Notes: a model not told the origin generated them from the sequence alone. Positions 17,267 to 26,838 are shown, numbered from the stretch's first letter. The stretch: 64,000 nt of DNA from Candidatus Villigracilis affinis (GCA_016718275.1 JADKEA010000019.1:124001-188000), one strand, 5' to 3'. Made by a program: numbers and translations.

Positions 17267-19246
17267 CTAAAACGGCGCTTTTATCTTGGACCATAAAACC
17301 ACCTGATTACGCCCATTGTATTTTGCGTGATACAAGGCTTTATCAGCAGATTCAAGTATCAGCGCCTCATATTGGCCATGGGTTGGGAATTCTGATATGC
17401 CAGCTGAAACTGTAATCGAGATTACGTGGCGATCTACATAGATCAGGGCGTTTTGAATGGAAACACGCAGGCGGTCTGCAATGAGAAAGGCATCCTGTTC
17501 TTTTGTGTTTGGAAATGCCACCAGGAATTCCTCGCCCCCGTAACGGCAGACAATATCACCTGTGCGGGTAAATTCTGCAAGATGATCGGCAAGGTCTCTT
17601 AATACAAAGTCACCGGCAGCATGACCGTACGTGTCATTGACATGTTTAAAATGGTCGATGTCCAGTAATAGAAATGAAACAGGATACCGCTCACGCATGG
17701 CGCGGGATAATTCGCGGTTCAAGGTTTCCTTTAGGTAGTGACGGTTGTGGAGCTTTGTAAGCGGGTCGCGAATGGCCTGCTCGCGCAAGTCAGATTGTAG
17801 CGCCTGGATTTCGCTCATTTGCTCTTCCAGTTTGTCGTAGGCTTCGCGTAATTTCACTTCTGATTCTTTTTGGGCGGTGACATCCTCTTTGATGGCAATG
17901 TAATTGACAATGGTTCCATCATTGTCGATGACAGGTGCGATGATCTCAACCTCGCAATAGGGGTCGCCATTCTTCTTTTTGTTCCAGACCTCACCCCGCC
18001 AGACCTTGCCAGACCGAACGGTATTCCACATTTCCTCATAGGCTTCCAGAGATGTGTTGCCCGATTGAACCATGCGCGGATTCTTTCCGATTACTTCATC
18101 CAGCCCATACCCGGTCAACTTTGTGAAATGCGGATTAACATACTCAATGTTACCCTGAAGGTTGGTGATCAGTACAGAGACCGGGCTTTGCTCCACAGCT
18201 TTGTGTAATTGTAAGAGTCTTAGTTCCGTTTGCTTGCGTTCGGTGATATCGCGCAGAATGATCATCCTGCCGATCTGCCCTTTGGGCCATTCATCATGCA
18301 CAGGGGAAAGCAGCGCGTCATAATATCGCTGGTCGTCAATGTTGAGCTCGAATTTGACCTCTTTCTCCGGTGCCTCTGCCAACTCTGCGCCAGAGCGCGG
18401 GAAAACATCCCCCAGCTTTTTGCCGAGCAAAGCATTTTCGGTACTGCCAAGAATCTCCGCCGCCGAGTGGTTGATGTCAATGATGCGGTTCTTCATATCG
18501 AGCGCGATCAAGCCATCGCTCAGGTTGTTGATCAATTTGTTGCGGGCAATGGGATTAATATCCAATAATTTCTGTCCAGATAGAGCCCATAAAACGAACA
18601 CATTGGTAAAAGCAGAGGTTGAAGAAGTCCAATCTACTCCTGGCACGTCAAACAGATCAATGTTGTAAGCGACATTCAAAAAGATATGTATGAGAAATGC
18701 GGTTATCAGCAATCGTGCCTGGCGTTTGATGATATTTGATCCTCGAAAAGAAGCGATGACGAACAGGGTCATGCAGATCAATGCATGTGAATACCCCGTG
18801 ATCACTGTAAGAGCAAATGCAGGTCCATGCACGAATAGAACCACGTTATTTGCCTGTGGGATGAAGTCTTTCCATATCAACCCATGCCATTGATTGGTGG
18901 ATGCCAGCAACGCATGGGAGAGAACATGAAGTACAGCAATGGCTTTCATCCATTTTTTCTCTGCAATGTGTTCGTAGCCCGCGAAGCATAAGGCAAACAA
19001 CAGTAAAAATGCTTCCGCCGTCCTGTATCCCCATGCGTCCAAAACGGCGAAGAAAATTTTCAGTGACAGCGGTTTTGCCGCATACCCGAGTGTGACCATT
19101 ACTCCCCAAAAAGCCAGACTGGCTGTGAATAGGCTGAAGTAATAACCAGACCGCTCCTGCCTGTGCCGCCAGGCGATGGAGGTATTGATTGCGAGCACCA
19201 CGGTTGAAATAAAACACGATATGACAATGGGGGTGATCATGAACAT
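17267..19246 (-). CDS. Membrane-bound PAS-PAS-GGDEF diguanylate cyclase
   Basis: Probable c-di-GMP synthase of 659 residues. An N-terminal seven-helix sensor-like membrane domain (about 1-220) is followed by two PAS domains (LINNLSDGLIALDMKNRIID near 238; AVEQSPVSVLITNLQGNIEYVNPHF near 353), a short coiled coil (KESEVKLREAYDKLEEQMSEIQALQ) and a GGDEF domain. The active-site loop is RYGGEEF and an RxxD inhibitory site (RTGD) lies five residues before it, so catalysis and product inhibition both look intact. It is convergent with the glycan locus and could tune surface glycan or biofilm output (inference). Confidence 0.9.
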   Translation of the reverse strand: MFMITPIVISCFISTVVLAINTSIAWRHRQERSGYYFSLFTASLAFWGVMVTLGYAAKPLSLKIFFAVLDAWGYRTAEAFLLLFALCFAGYEHIAEKKWMKAIAVLHVLSHALLASTNQWHGLIWKDFIPQANNVVLFVHGPAFALTVITGYSHALICMTLFVIASFRGSNIIKRQARLLITAFLIHIFLNVAYNIDLFDVPGVDWTSSTSAFTNVFVLWALSGQKLLDINPIARNKLINNLSDGLIALDMKNRIIDINHSAAEILGSTENALLGKKLGDVFPRSGAELAEAPEKEVKFELNIDDQRYYDALLSPVHDEWPKGQIGRMIILRDITERKQTELRLLQLHKAVEQSPVSVLITNLQGNIEYVNPHFTKLTGYGLDEVIGKNPRMVQSGNTSLEAYEEMWNTVRSGKVWRGEVWNKKKNGDPYCEVEIIAPVIDNDGTIVNYIAIKEDVTAQKESEVKLREAYDKLEEQMSEIQALQSDLREQAIRDPLTKLHNRHYLKETLNRELSRAMRERYPVSFLLLDIDHFKHVNDTYGHAAGDFVLRDLADHLAEFTRTGDIVCRYGGEEFLVAFPNTKEQDAFLIADRLRVSIQNALIYVDRHVISITVSAGISEFPTHGQYEALILESADKALYHAKYNGRNQVVLWSKIKAPF

Positions 19247-19371
19247 ATGGAAAGTTTACGTCTTTTAAAATCAAAAATCAATCCCCACCTCCTCGTGCTA
19301 AAATACAAGCGCTGTAATCAAACATGTTTGCATTGCTGGTGTGCAAATGAAGAAATCAATGGAGCAAACCC

Positions 19372-20628
19372 ATGACTACAAAATCAAAATCAGATGTCCT
19401 CATCATCGGCGGCGGACCCGTTGGGTTAAGCTGCGCGTATTATCTTTTGAAATCGGGGCGCAAGGTAACCATCCTTGATGCAAATGAGATTGGCAAAGGC
19501 AGCGGATCGGGCAATGCGGGGCATGTGGTGCCGAGTCATATCATTCCGCTGGCGGCACCGGGGGTGGTAGCCTCCGCGCTTAAGTGGATGCTCGACCCCG
19601 CGCACAGTCCCTTTAGCATGAAGGTCAGCCTCGACCCGAAATATCTCATGTGGCTGCTGCAATTTGTGCTGGCCTGCAGTGAAGCGAACGTCCAGCGCGG
19701 AATTCCGCCGTTGAACAGCCTCGGTCAACTGAGCGCGAAGAACTTTGCCCAGATGATCGCCGAGGAAAAATTCGATTGTCATTATCAGGAGAAGGGTCTG
19801 CTGTTTTTATATAAAACCGAGGCGGCCTTCAGCGGCGGAAAGCACGAAGGCGATTTGATGCAGAAGCATGGTATCCCTGTCAGTGTGTATGACAAGACCA
19901 AAGTACATGAAGTTGAGCCTGCCGCATTGGACGATGTCATCGGCGGCGTGCATTTCACGGGCGATTCGCACATGAACCCTGCTTTATTTCTCAAAATGCT
20001 CAGTGACCGAGTCCGTGCGATGGGGGCGGAGATGTATGAGAATACGCCTGTCACTGGGTTTGAATCGGCGCAGGGAAAAGTTCGGGTTGTAAGAACAGCC
20101 GTCGGTGAGTTCGAAGCGGATCATGTCATTCTCGCCGCAGGTGCGTTGACTCCATCCATGGCGCGCGATCTGAAATTGAATATCCCCATCCAGCCCGCGC
20201 GCGGATACAGCCTGACCATGTCTGCGACGAAGCAAATGCCGCGCCATGCGTTGATCCTCGGTGAGCGGCGTGTGGCGGTTTCGCCGATGGATGACCTGCT
20301 GCGCTTTACAGGCCGACTTGAAGTTGGCAACGGCAGTATGACGCCCGATCCGCGTTGGATTCAACGGATCGAAAATTCCGCGCGTGAATATCTCCGTATC
20401 GATGAAAAACTCGATATCAAAGAGACTTGGGCAGGCCTGCGCCCGACGACTCCCGACGGTGTGCCGATCATTGGACGTTCCCCGAATCATTCCAACCTTG
20501 TGCTTGCCACGGGCCATGCTATGCTTGGTCTGTCCCTTGGGCCTGGTACGGGGCAGGTGGTGGCGGAACTGATCAATGGGAAAAAGACGGAATTCGATCT
20601 AAGTCCGCTGCGGCTGGAGAGATTTTAG
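19372..20628 (+). CDS. FAD-dependent D-amino-acid dehydrogenase-like oxidoreductase (DadA family)
   Basis: DAO-family flavoenzyme of 418 residues. The FAD dinucleotide motif is DVLIIGGGPVGLSCAYYLLKSGRKVTILD; GSGSGNAGHVVPSH follows as in DadA; the C-terminal WAGLRPTTPDGVPIIGRS and GHAMLGLSLGPGTG block closes the FAD site. It would oxidatively deaminate a D-amino acid or a related amine. A GGAG lies 8 bases before the ATG. The gene is divergent from the GGDEF gene, and the 125-bp gap contains a possible -10 (TAAAAT near 19297) without a clear -35. Confidence 0.83.
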   Translation: MTTKSKSDVLIIGGGPVGLSCAYYLLKSGRKVTILDANEIGKGSGSGNAGHVVPSHIIPLAAPGVVASALKWMLDPAHSPFSMKVSLDPKYLMWLLQFVLACSEANVQRGIPPLNSLGQLSAKNFAQMIAEEKFDCHYQEKGLLFLYKTEAAFSGGKHEGDLMQKHGIPVSVYDKTKVHEVEPAALDDVIGGVHFTGDSHMNPALFLKMLSDRVRAMGAEMYENTPVTGFESAQGKVRVVRTAVGEFEADHVILAAGALTPSMARDLKLNIPIQPARGYSLTMSATKQMPRHALILGERRVAVSPMDDLLRFTGRLEVGNGSMTPDPRWIQRIENSAREYLRIDEKLDIKETWAGLRPTTPDGVPIIGRSPNHSNLVLATGHAMLGLSLGPGTGQVVAELINGKKTEFDLSPLRLERF

Positions 20629-20836
20629 GAAAAGAAAGAAGAAAGAGGAAAGAATGTAGCGTCGTCTAATCGCTGCTCAGGTTGTAAGAAGTAAAAACAT
20701 CCCTTGCTCGGGGGTAGGGTTTTGGGGGGCGGGCGTCGGGACTGGGTTGATGTCCTATCTCTTAACTATATTGATGGTATAGAAAAAGGCTCCCACTTTA
20801 TTTTCGCTTATTACTCTTTACCAATTAACAATTCCT
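20629..20836. other. Intergenic region without gene
   Basis: Begins with a polypurine word (AAAGAAAGAAGAAAGAGG), then a G-rich patch (GGGGTAGGGTTTTGGGGGGCGGGCG near 20710). No promoter, RNA or terminator could be supported. Confidence 0.4.
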
Positions 20837-22018
20837 TTGAATTCCTCCCTCGTTTTTATCTTCATCACCATCTTCGTAGACATGCTTGGCTATGGCATCA
20901 TGCTGCCGTTGCTTCCATTCTTCGTGCAGGCACAGGATGGCGGCGCGGCGATTGCAGGTGCGTTGAGTTCGTTGTATGCATCTGCTCAATTGTTTGCAGG
21001 ACCCGTTCTCGGCGCACTCTCTGACCGTTATGGGCGGCGACCTGTTTTGTTGATCTGTCTGCTTGGCACATCGATGGGATATCTCATGCTTGGGCTGGCG
21101 GGTTCGCTTCCGCTGGTTTTCCTTGCCGTGTTGATAGATGGCCTGACAGGCGGAAACCTCACTACTGCCTACGCTTATATCGCAGATGTGACCACCACCG
21201 AGAATCGTGCGCGCGGGATGGGCATGGTCGGTGCGGCTTTCGGTTTGGGATTAATGGCTGGCCCTGCATTGGGCGGATTGTTGAGCCGATACGGTTTGTA
21301 TGTACCTGCGTTCATAGCTTCTGCAATTGCGTTGAGCAATGTTATCTTTGGATATTTTGTGCTGCCCGAATCGCTTCCGCTTGAAAAACGCGAGATCAAA
21401 CCTGTTTTTCAAGGGTTCAATTTCGGCAATCAATTTATGAGTCTTTTCAAACAGGTTAACGTTCAAAAGCTTCTCGTCGCGATGTTCCTGCTCAACCTCG
21501 CTTTTGCAGGTCTGCAATCCAACTTCCCACTCTATTCCAACTTCCGCTTTCATTGGACGCCCACGCAAAATAGTTTTTTCTATCTTTATGTTGGCGTATG
21601 CGCCGTTTTCATTCAGGGATTTTTATTCGGCAAACTCCAGCCGCGCTTCGGTGAAAAACGCCTCACTATCTTCGGTCTCACGCTCATGGCAATTGGTCTC
21701 GCTGGCATGGCACTCGCCCCCGCCGCCTGGATGCTCTATCCCGCCGTCACCATCGTTGCGTTGGGCACAGGCACAAGCATCCCGTCGCTGACTGCGCTGG
21801 TTTCATTGCGCGTCTCCGAAAGCGAGCAGGGACGCCTGATGGGAGGCACGCAAACCTTGCTCAGCCTCACCAACATCTTCGGACCCATGCTCGCGGGCAT
21901 TTCATTCGAAGTCATCGCCTTCTCTGCGCCATATTGGATTGGGAGCGTATTTGCTTTGATTGCTTTGGGTGTTGCGAATATGTCATTGCGGAATCCAATT
22001 CTGAATCCTGAAATCTGA
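20837..22018 (+). CDS. MFS transporter, TetA-like drug/solute exporter
   Basis: Major facilitator protein of about 393 residues with twelve predicted helices. The loop 2-3 motif A is GALSDRYGRRPVLL (about 58-71) and the antiporter-type motif C region is GAAFGLGLMAGPALGG. It resembles the TetA/MdtG group of proton antiporters; the substrate is unknown. The earliest convincing start is TTG at 20837, directly before the first helix; no ribosome binding site is obvious, so the N-terminus is uncertain. Confidence 0.82.
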   Translation: MNSSLVFIFITIFVDMLGYGIMLPLLPFFVQAQDGGAAIAGALSSLYASAQLFAGPVLGALSDRYGRRPVLLICLLGTSMGYLMLGLAGSLPLVFLAVLIDGLTGGNLTTAYAYIADVTTTENRARGMGMVGAAFGLGLMAGPALGGLLSRYGLYVPAFIASAIALSNVIFGYFVLPESLPLEKREIKPVFQGFNFGNQFMSLFKQVNVQKLLVAMFLLNLAFAGLQSNFPLYSNFRFHWTPTQNSFFYLYVGVCAVFIQGFLFGKLQPRFGEKRLTIFGLTLMAIGLAGMALAPAAWMLYPAVTIVALGTGTSIPSLTALVSLRVSESEQGRLMGGTQTLLSLTNIFGPMLAGISFEVIAFSAPYWIGSVFALIALGVANMSLRNPILNPEI

Positions 22019-22020
22019 CT

Positions 22021-23283
22021 TCAGAATTTTGAACGCATCACACTCACCGCAGCCTGAATCCCGTTTTCTCGATTCAACTCGGCGCTGACGGTTTTTGCTC
22101 TCGCCCGCATGGACTCATCTGTCAATGCTTGTGTGATGGCTTGCGCCAGATTTTCTGAATTCAATTTTCTCTGGGGGATTGGCCTCGGCCCAACGCCGAT
22201 TTTATGAATCCGCTCGCCCCAAAAGAATTGATCAATTGCCAATGGCAGTGTGACCGTTGGAATCCCCGCATGCAAACTTGCAGAAGTTGTCCCCGCCCCG
22301 CCGTGATGGACAGCGACTTTCACGTGACGATACAACCAGTCATGCGACGCATACTCAATCGGGAAAATATTTTTTGACTTGATTTCGCCATGCCATTTGG
22401 CGGGGATAGTTAGAACCGCCTGTGCGTTTGCGCGGTGCAATGCTTCTTCGAGCATCGGCAAATATCCGCGCGTGCCTGGGGAGCCGAATCCGATGGCGAT
22501 GGGGTTGGGGGAAGAATCGATAAATCGTTGCAGGTCTAACTTGTCAACTTGTTTACCTGTCAACTCGTCTTTTCTCCAATACCCCGTAATCACCTGCTTG
22601 TCATTCCAATCTTTTGGGCGCGAAACGATCTGTTCGCTGAATCCGTTCAGGGTGAGGGGTTGATTTGAATCAGCCCGAAGTGAAGGATCAAGCCAGTGAG
22701 CGGCACCCAGCCCAAAGTCTGCGTGACGCGTGTGGTTGATCTCTCGGCGCCACGAAAGCCACGTGGCTTGAGTCACTGCCCAATGGGTGAACCAGTTTCC
22801 GATCCCCAAAAAAGAAGAGCGAAACGGCAAAAGCGCGGATGGAAACTCGCGGGTGGGCATGAGCGGCTGCAGCACGGCGCGGACAGCAGGGATGCCAAGC
22901 CCTTCGGCGATGTGTGCGCCCCATAGGGTCGGCAAGCCGTGGATGAGGATGTCGGAGCCGCGGCAGGCTTCGGCGGCGGTGTGCAGCATGCGCCGATACA
23001 GTGGACGGGCTTGCCTGATAAATTTTTGCGTGGCGCGGATGGAGCGGATGGGATTTGTGCCGAGGGTCATCGGCGTGGAGTCACCTTGCTCAACGAGCAA
23101 ATCGGAGGGATTGCCTTCGAAGGGTGCGAAGGTGAGATTGCTTTGTTGAACGAGATCCACAAAACCAAGCGGAGCAGCAATGCGGACCTGATAGCCAGCA
23201 TCCAGCAAGCCTTCGCCGAGCGCGATGTAGGGCAACACATCACCGCGTGTGCCGCTGGTTAAGAGAGTGATTGTTTTTGGCAT
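22021..23283 (-). CDS. GT1-family glycosyltransferase (UGT/MGT-like)
   Basis: A GT-B enzyme of 420 residues similar to sterol, macrolide and glycopeptide glycosyltransferases. The N-terminus has TLLTSGTRGDVLPYIALGEGL; the C-terminal UDP-sugar signature is VAVHHGGAGTTSASLHAGIPTVTLPLAIDQFFWGERI (about 330-366). The likely product is a glycosylated lipid or small molecule. The ATG at 23283 fits the family start; a GTG at 23307 is also in frame. Residues about 239-252 (ELTGKQVDKLDLQR) are encoded by a word-repeat-like stretch. It ends two bases from the convergent MFS gene. Confidence 0.83.
   Translation of the reverse strand: MPKTITLLTSGTRGDVLPYIALGEGLLDAGYQVRIAAPLGFVDLVQQSNLTFAPFEGNPSDLLVEQGDSTPMTLGTNPIRSIRATQKFIRQARPLYRRMLHTAAEACRGSDILIHGLPTLWGAHIAEGLGIPAVRAVLQPLMPTREFPSALLPFRSSFLGIGNWFTHWAVTQATWLSWRREINHTRHADFGLGAAHWLDPSLRADSNQPLTLNGFSEQIVSRPKDWNDKQVITGYWRKDELTGKQVDKLDLQRFIDSSPNPIAIGFGSPGTRGYLPMLEEALHRANAQAVLTIPAKWHGEIKSKNIFPIEYASHDWLYRHVKVAVHHGGAGTTSASLHAGIPTVTLPLAIDQFFWGERIHKIGVGPRPIPQRKLNSENLAQAITQALTDESMRARAKTVSAELNRENGIQAAVSVMRSKF
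22531..22568. repeat. Word repeat inside the GT1 gene
   Basis: CAGGTCTAACTTGTCAACTT and GTTTACCTGTCAACTC match the intergenic vocabulary of this genome and lie in frame in the linker between the two Rossmann domains. Confidence 0.5.
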
Positions 23284-23424
23284 TGTGAACCGCAAATAAA
23301 ATTTCACCGCAGCCCAAAGGGCAATAAGTCGCAGAGGGCACAGAGAAAATCATAAAAGCTCCGCGCACTCCGCGACTCTGCGGTTTAGGTTTTTATATCG
23401 TATTGTCCGCGATGGAAAGAAAGG

Positions 23425-24274
23425 CTATGTGTTTTCTTCGTCATGCGTGTCGATGTGACCTGGTTTTTCCTTGCCGAGTTCGAGCGAGCGTTGATAGGCC
23501 GCCCACACGGCGCGTGAGATGGCGGTGCGGAAACCTGCTTTTTCAAGATAATACAAAGCCTCCGCCGAAGTGCCGCCCGGGGATGTGACTTGATTCCGCA
23601 GTGTGGCGGGGTGCCTGCTCGCGCCTTGATAATACGATGCCGAGCCTTTGATGGTTTGCAAAACAAGCTGTTCGGCAATGCGGCGCGGGAAGCCCATGTG
23701 AACACCCGCGTCGATCAATGCTTCGGTGAAAAGGAAGACGTATGCAGGGCCGGAACCCGAAAGCGCGGTGGCCATATCGAGATAGGATTCATCTTCGACG
23801 AAGACTTCCTCGCCCAGTGCGCCGAGGATGGAACGGGTCATTTCCTGCTGTTCGTCGGTCACTTCTTTGGAGGCGGTCCATACGGTGATGCCTTCGCCGA
23901 TCTGTCCCGGTGTGTTTGGCATGGAGCGGACAATGGTTTTATGTTTCAGCCCACTGCTGATCTTCTTGATCGTCGCGCCCGCGATAATGGATAACACCAG
24001 CGCATCGGGGCGGATGCCTTTGAGACCCTTCATCACTTCGGTAAGGCGCTGCGGTTTGACCGAGAGCACGACCACGTCCGCTTCGTGAATGGCGGCGGCA
24101 TTATCGGTCGTGGCTTTGATTCCGTACTTCTTGTTCAATTCCACGCCCCGTTCTTCGCGCGGACCAGAGGCGGTGATGTTTTTTGCATCGGCAAGTTTTT
24201 TGGCGCAGCAGGCCTGCGATCATGGCTTCGGCCATCACACCGGGACCGATGAAGGCGATTTTCTTTTTTAGCAT
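23425..24274 (-). CDS. proC: Pyrroline-5-carboxylate reductase, interrupted by one frameshift
   Basis: Last enzyme of proline synthesis. The N-terminal piece from the ATG at 24274 reads KKKIAFIGPGVMAEAMIAGLL (Rossmann NAD(P) motif) and follows AGGAGA. The remaining 240 or so residues are in another frame and carry VKPQ, RSMPNTPGQIGEG and the signature ALSGSGPAYVFLFTEALIDAGVHMGFPR. The frames join if one base is removed from the six-T run at 24196-24201 (A6 on the coding strand), giving LLRQKLADAKN. A sequencing error or recent lesion is more likely than programmed shifting. The C-terminal tail after LELGKEKPG is unusually hydrophilic. Confidence 0.85.
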
Positions 24275-24327
24275 GGGAGTCTCCTGAAATGAAGAAAGAG
24301 GTAAGAAGAAAGAAGTGAAAAGTGAGT

Positions 24328-24819
24328 CTATGGAAAAACGGGAATAGGTTTCGCCTGCCAGTGATTGGCCAGTTCCAGGGCTTCTTCGGCGGCGGCGTAC
24401 ATTTTTTCCTGGAATTCTTTTGAGTATTGATATTTTACTGCGGCTTCGATGAATTCATCTTCGTCGATCAATTCGGCGGGTTTGGGGAGGTATCTTGAAA
24501 CATCCAGTTCGTGGTCTTTGAAACTCATGATCCCATCTTGGATTTCGGGCGGTGAGGCGATGTTGATATAAATATGAAACAGTTCGCCTTCAGGTTCGAA
24601 GATCTCAAGCAGATTGTAGTTTTTGTCGAACCAGTAATAGGAGCGGTAATGATGGCGGATCGGAGTATCTTCGCCTTTGATATTGAACACCGAGGAACCA
24701 GCAGGTGCAATTGTAACAATCGAGTCTGTTGATACAGACTCGATTGTGGCTTGCCAGCTTCGATATACGGTTCCGTCCGTTTTGCAGGCGCGGACTTGAA
24801 TTCTTTCGCCGATTTTCAT
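24328..24819 (-). CDS. DUF402 domain protein
   Basis: A 163-residue protein with the DUF402 barrel: YRSYYWFDKNYNLLEIFEPEGELFHIYINIASPPEI and the acidic motif DHELDVSRYLPKPAELIDEDEF (about 95-118), where the Asp/Glu residues bind metal in characterised relatives that hydrolyse nucleoside di- or triphosphates. Its start overlaps the ruvA stop by four bases (ATGA), so it is translated with ruvA. Its exact substrate is not deducible. Confidence 0.8.
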   Translation of the reverse strand: MKIGERIQVRACKTDGTVYRSWQATIESVSTDSIVTIAPAGSSVFNIKGEDTPIRHHYRSYYWFDKNYNLLEIFEPEGELFHIYINIASPPEIQDGIMSFKDHELDVSRYLPKPAELIDEDEFIEAAVKYQYSKEFQEKMYAAAEEALELANHWQAKPIPVFP

Positions 24820-25394
24820 CCTGTAAAATATCCCAGCGCGGTGCGTAATCGTTCTTCCACTTCTTTGGGCGCATCCTTCGGCAGGGATTGGATCGCGGCT
24901 TGCGCTTCGATGACGGAGTATCCCAGCGAGGTGAGTGCGGCGAGGACTTCACTATCGTAATCGGCCATGGCGGCGATTCTACCGAGCGCGTCGGTGGGTT
25001 TGAGTTTGTCTTTCAGGTGCAGCGCCATTTTTTGCGCGGTCTTTTTGCCAACGCCGGGCACACTGCTGAGCAGGTCGGCTTCATCGGCGAAGATGGCGCG
25101 TTGGATGGCGTCAATGGTGAGGGTGGAGAGGACGGATAATGCCACTTTCGGGCCGACCCCGTCCACACCGAGGAGGATGTTGAACAGGTCGCGGTCGGCT
25201 TGTGATTCGAATCCGTACAAGGTCAGCGCATCTTCGCGGACGACGAGATGGGTGAACATAAAAAGAATTTCGCCAGCCTTGGCATTGGTCCGCAATGGGG
25301 CAGGGACAAAGACTCGCATGCCCACACCGCCGACTTCGACGATGATGGCGTTCTCTTCGATTTGGGAGATTTCTCCGCGCAGGGTTGCTATCAT
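24816..25394 (-). CDS. ruvA: Holliday junction branch migration protein RuvA
   Basis: A 192-residue DNA-binding subunit that loads RuvB on Holliday junctions. N-terminal OB fold (MIATLRGEISQIEENAIIVEVGGVGMRVFVP), two helix-hairpin-helix repeats (LLGVDGVGPKVALSVLS near 72 and LSSVPGVGKKTAQKMALHL near 107), and the C-terminal RuvB-binding helix domain (YDSEVLAALTSLGYS). It belongs to a minus-strand group yebC-ruvC-ruvA; ruvB is not in the window. Confidence 0.96.
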   Translation of the reverse strand: MIATLRGEISQIEENAIIVEVGGVGMRVFVPAPLRTNAKAGEILFMFTHLVVREDALTLYGFESQADRDLFNILLGVDGVGPKVALSVLSTLTIDAIQRAIFADEADLLSSVPGVGKKTAQKMALHLKDKLKPTDALGRIAAMADYDSEVLAALTSLGYSVIEAQAAIQSLPKDAPKEVEERLRTALGYFTG

Positions 25395-25419
25395 GTTTGT
25401 ATTTTACCGTATTGTGGAT

Positions 25420-25477
25420 GTAGGGGCACAGCGCCGCTGTGCCTTGTGTATAGGGACACGGCAGCGCCGTGTCCCTA
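25420..25477. repeat. Two adjacent palindromic repeats between ruvC and ruvA
   Basis: The first (25420-25443) has the GTAGGGGCACAGCG arm and a partly decayed right arm. The second (25451-25477) is perfect: arms TAGGGACACGGC around AGC. Its right edge supplies the ruvC stop codon (TAG on the minus strand, 25475-25477). Confidence 0.75.
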
Positions 25478-25957
25478 CTCGTATCGTTTTGTATTTAAAT
25501 GTGTGATGGCGATGGCGAGGGCATCGGCGGCATCGTCGGGTTTGGGGATGGAATCCAATTGCAAGAGCGCGCGCACCATTTCCTGCACCTGGCGTTTTTC
25601 TGCGGAGCCGTAGCCAGCGACGGCTTGTTTCACTTCGTTGGGGGTGTATTCAAAGGGTTCGATGCCTGCTTTTTGCAAACAGAGCATGATGACGCCGCGT
25701 GCCTGTCCCACTGCGAGGGCGGTTGTGACATTTTTGGAGAAGAATAATTTTTCGACCGCGGCGGTCTCAGGCTTGTGTTTTTTCAACAACTTGTTGAGAT
25801 CGTCGAATAACATTTCGAGGCGCGCGGGCGGGGTCGCTTCTTTTGGAGTGGAGATAATGCCAAAGGAAACAGCGACCAGTTCCCCGTCGGGCATGAGGCG
25901 CACGAGTCCGTATCCAGTTGTGGCGGTGCCGGGGTCAATTCCGAGGGCGAGGGTCAT
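25475..25957 (-). CDS. ruvC: Crossover junction endodeoxyribonuclease RuvC
   Basis: Holliday junction resolvase of 160 residues, RNase H fold. Acidic catalytic residues are visible in LALGIDPGTATTGYG (first Asp), AAVEKLFFSKN (Glu) and PKPDDAADALAIAITH (the last pair). The ATG at 25957 gives the canonical N-terminus; an in-frame upstream codon at 25975 lies inside a palindrome. The stop codon is part of another palindromic repeat. Confidence 0.95.
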   Translation of the reverse strand: MTLALGIDPGTATTGYGLVRLMPDGELVAVSFGIISTPKEATPPARLEMLFDDLNKLLKKHKPETAAVEKLFFSKNVTTALAVGQARGVIMLCLQKAGIEPFEYTPNEVKQAVAGYGSAEKRQVQEMVRALLQLDSIPKPDDAADALAIAITHLNTKRYE

Positions 25958-25965
25958 TAAATAAT

Positions 25966-25994
25966 GTAGGGACACAGCGCCGCTGTGTCCCTAC
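25966..25994. repeat. Perfect 29-bp palindromic repeat
   Basis: Arms GTAGGGACACAGCG around a single C, between yebC and ruvC. Same family as 25420, 39245 and 58931. Confidence 0.8.
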
Positions 25995-26005
25995 CATGAT
26001 TTCGA

Positions 26006-26762
26006 TTACGCAGCTTCGAGTGCGGCGAGGGCTTCGTCTGGAAACCTTCACGTTGTGGAAGACATCCTGCACGTCGTCGAGTTCTTCGATGGCGTCAACC
26101 ATCTTCATGAACTTCAAGGTTGATTCGACATCGAGTTCGATTTCCTGCTTGGCGACCATGCGCAAGCCCGCTTCTTCGGGATGCACATTGGCTTTTTGTA
26201 ACGCATCGGCGATGGTTTTGAAAGCGTCAACGGGACCATAAATATCAACCGTTTCGCCGCCGTCCACCACATCATCGGCGCCCGCTTCGATGCCAAGCTC
26301 GAAGGCCTTGTCGTAGGAAAGCTGGCTGGCGGGGAAGGCGAAATAGGATTTGCGGTCAAACTGCCAGCCGACTGCGCCCGGCTCGGCCATGTTGCCGCCC
26401 GATTTGCTGAAAGCGTGGCGAATATCGGGGACGGTGCGGTTGCGGTTATCGGTGACGCAGGTGACCATGAGCGCCGAGCCGTGCGGACCGTAGCCTTCGA
26501 AGGTGATCTCTTCGAACGTGGTGCCGTCTTTGTCTTCACCTGCACCGCGTTTGATGGCGCGTTCGATATTATCCTTGGGCATGTTTTCTGCGCGGGCCTT
26601 ATCCCAGGCGAGGCGCAGACGGAAGTTTGAATCTACATCACTGCCACCTTCGCGTGCGGCGATGGTGAGTTCACGGGCGAGCCGTGTAAAGATGGCGCCG
26701 CGTTTTGCGTCGGCAACACCTTTCTTTCGTTTAATCGTTGACCATTTTGAATGACCTGACAT
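26006..26762 (-). CDS. yebC: YebC/PmpR family protein, frameshifted near the C-terminus
   Basis: YebC-like translation or transcription factor: MSGHSKWSTIKRKKGVADAKRG start, NMPKDNIERAIKRGAGE near 58-74, and the C-terminal ELDDVQDVFHNVKVS. AGGAG precedes the ATG. After KVS the open frame runs on through about 36 unrelated residues. Removing one C of the CC pair at about 26040 restores the expected ending DEALAALEAA with TAA at 26006-26008. That corrected end is used here. Without correction the open frame ends at 25935, inside ruvC. Confidence 0.88.
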
Positions 26763-26838
26763 TGCGGAAGCTCCTTACAAGATCTTAATTTCGAAAAAAT
26801 TATACCACCCCGTGTGCGGGGCCACCCCGCTTACGGGG

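Noticed and set aside
24190..24210. Programmed ribosomal frameshift in proC
   Set aside because: A +1 shift on A6 without a known stimulator is improbable; other single-base breaks in the window point to sequence error or lesions.
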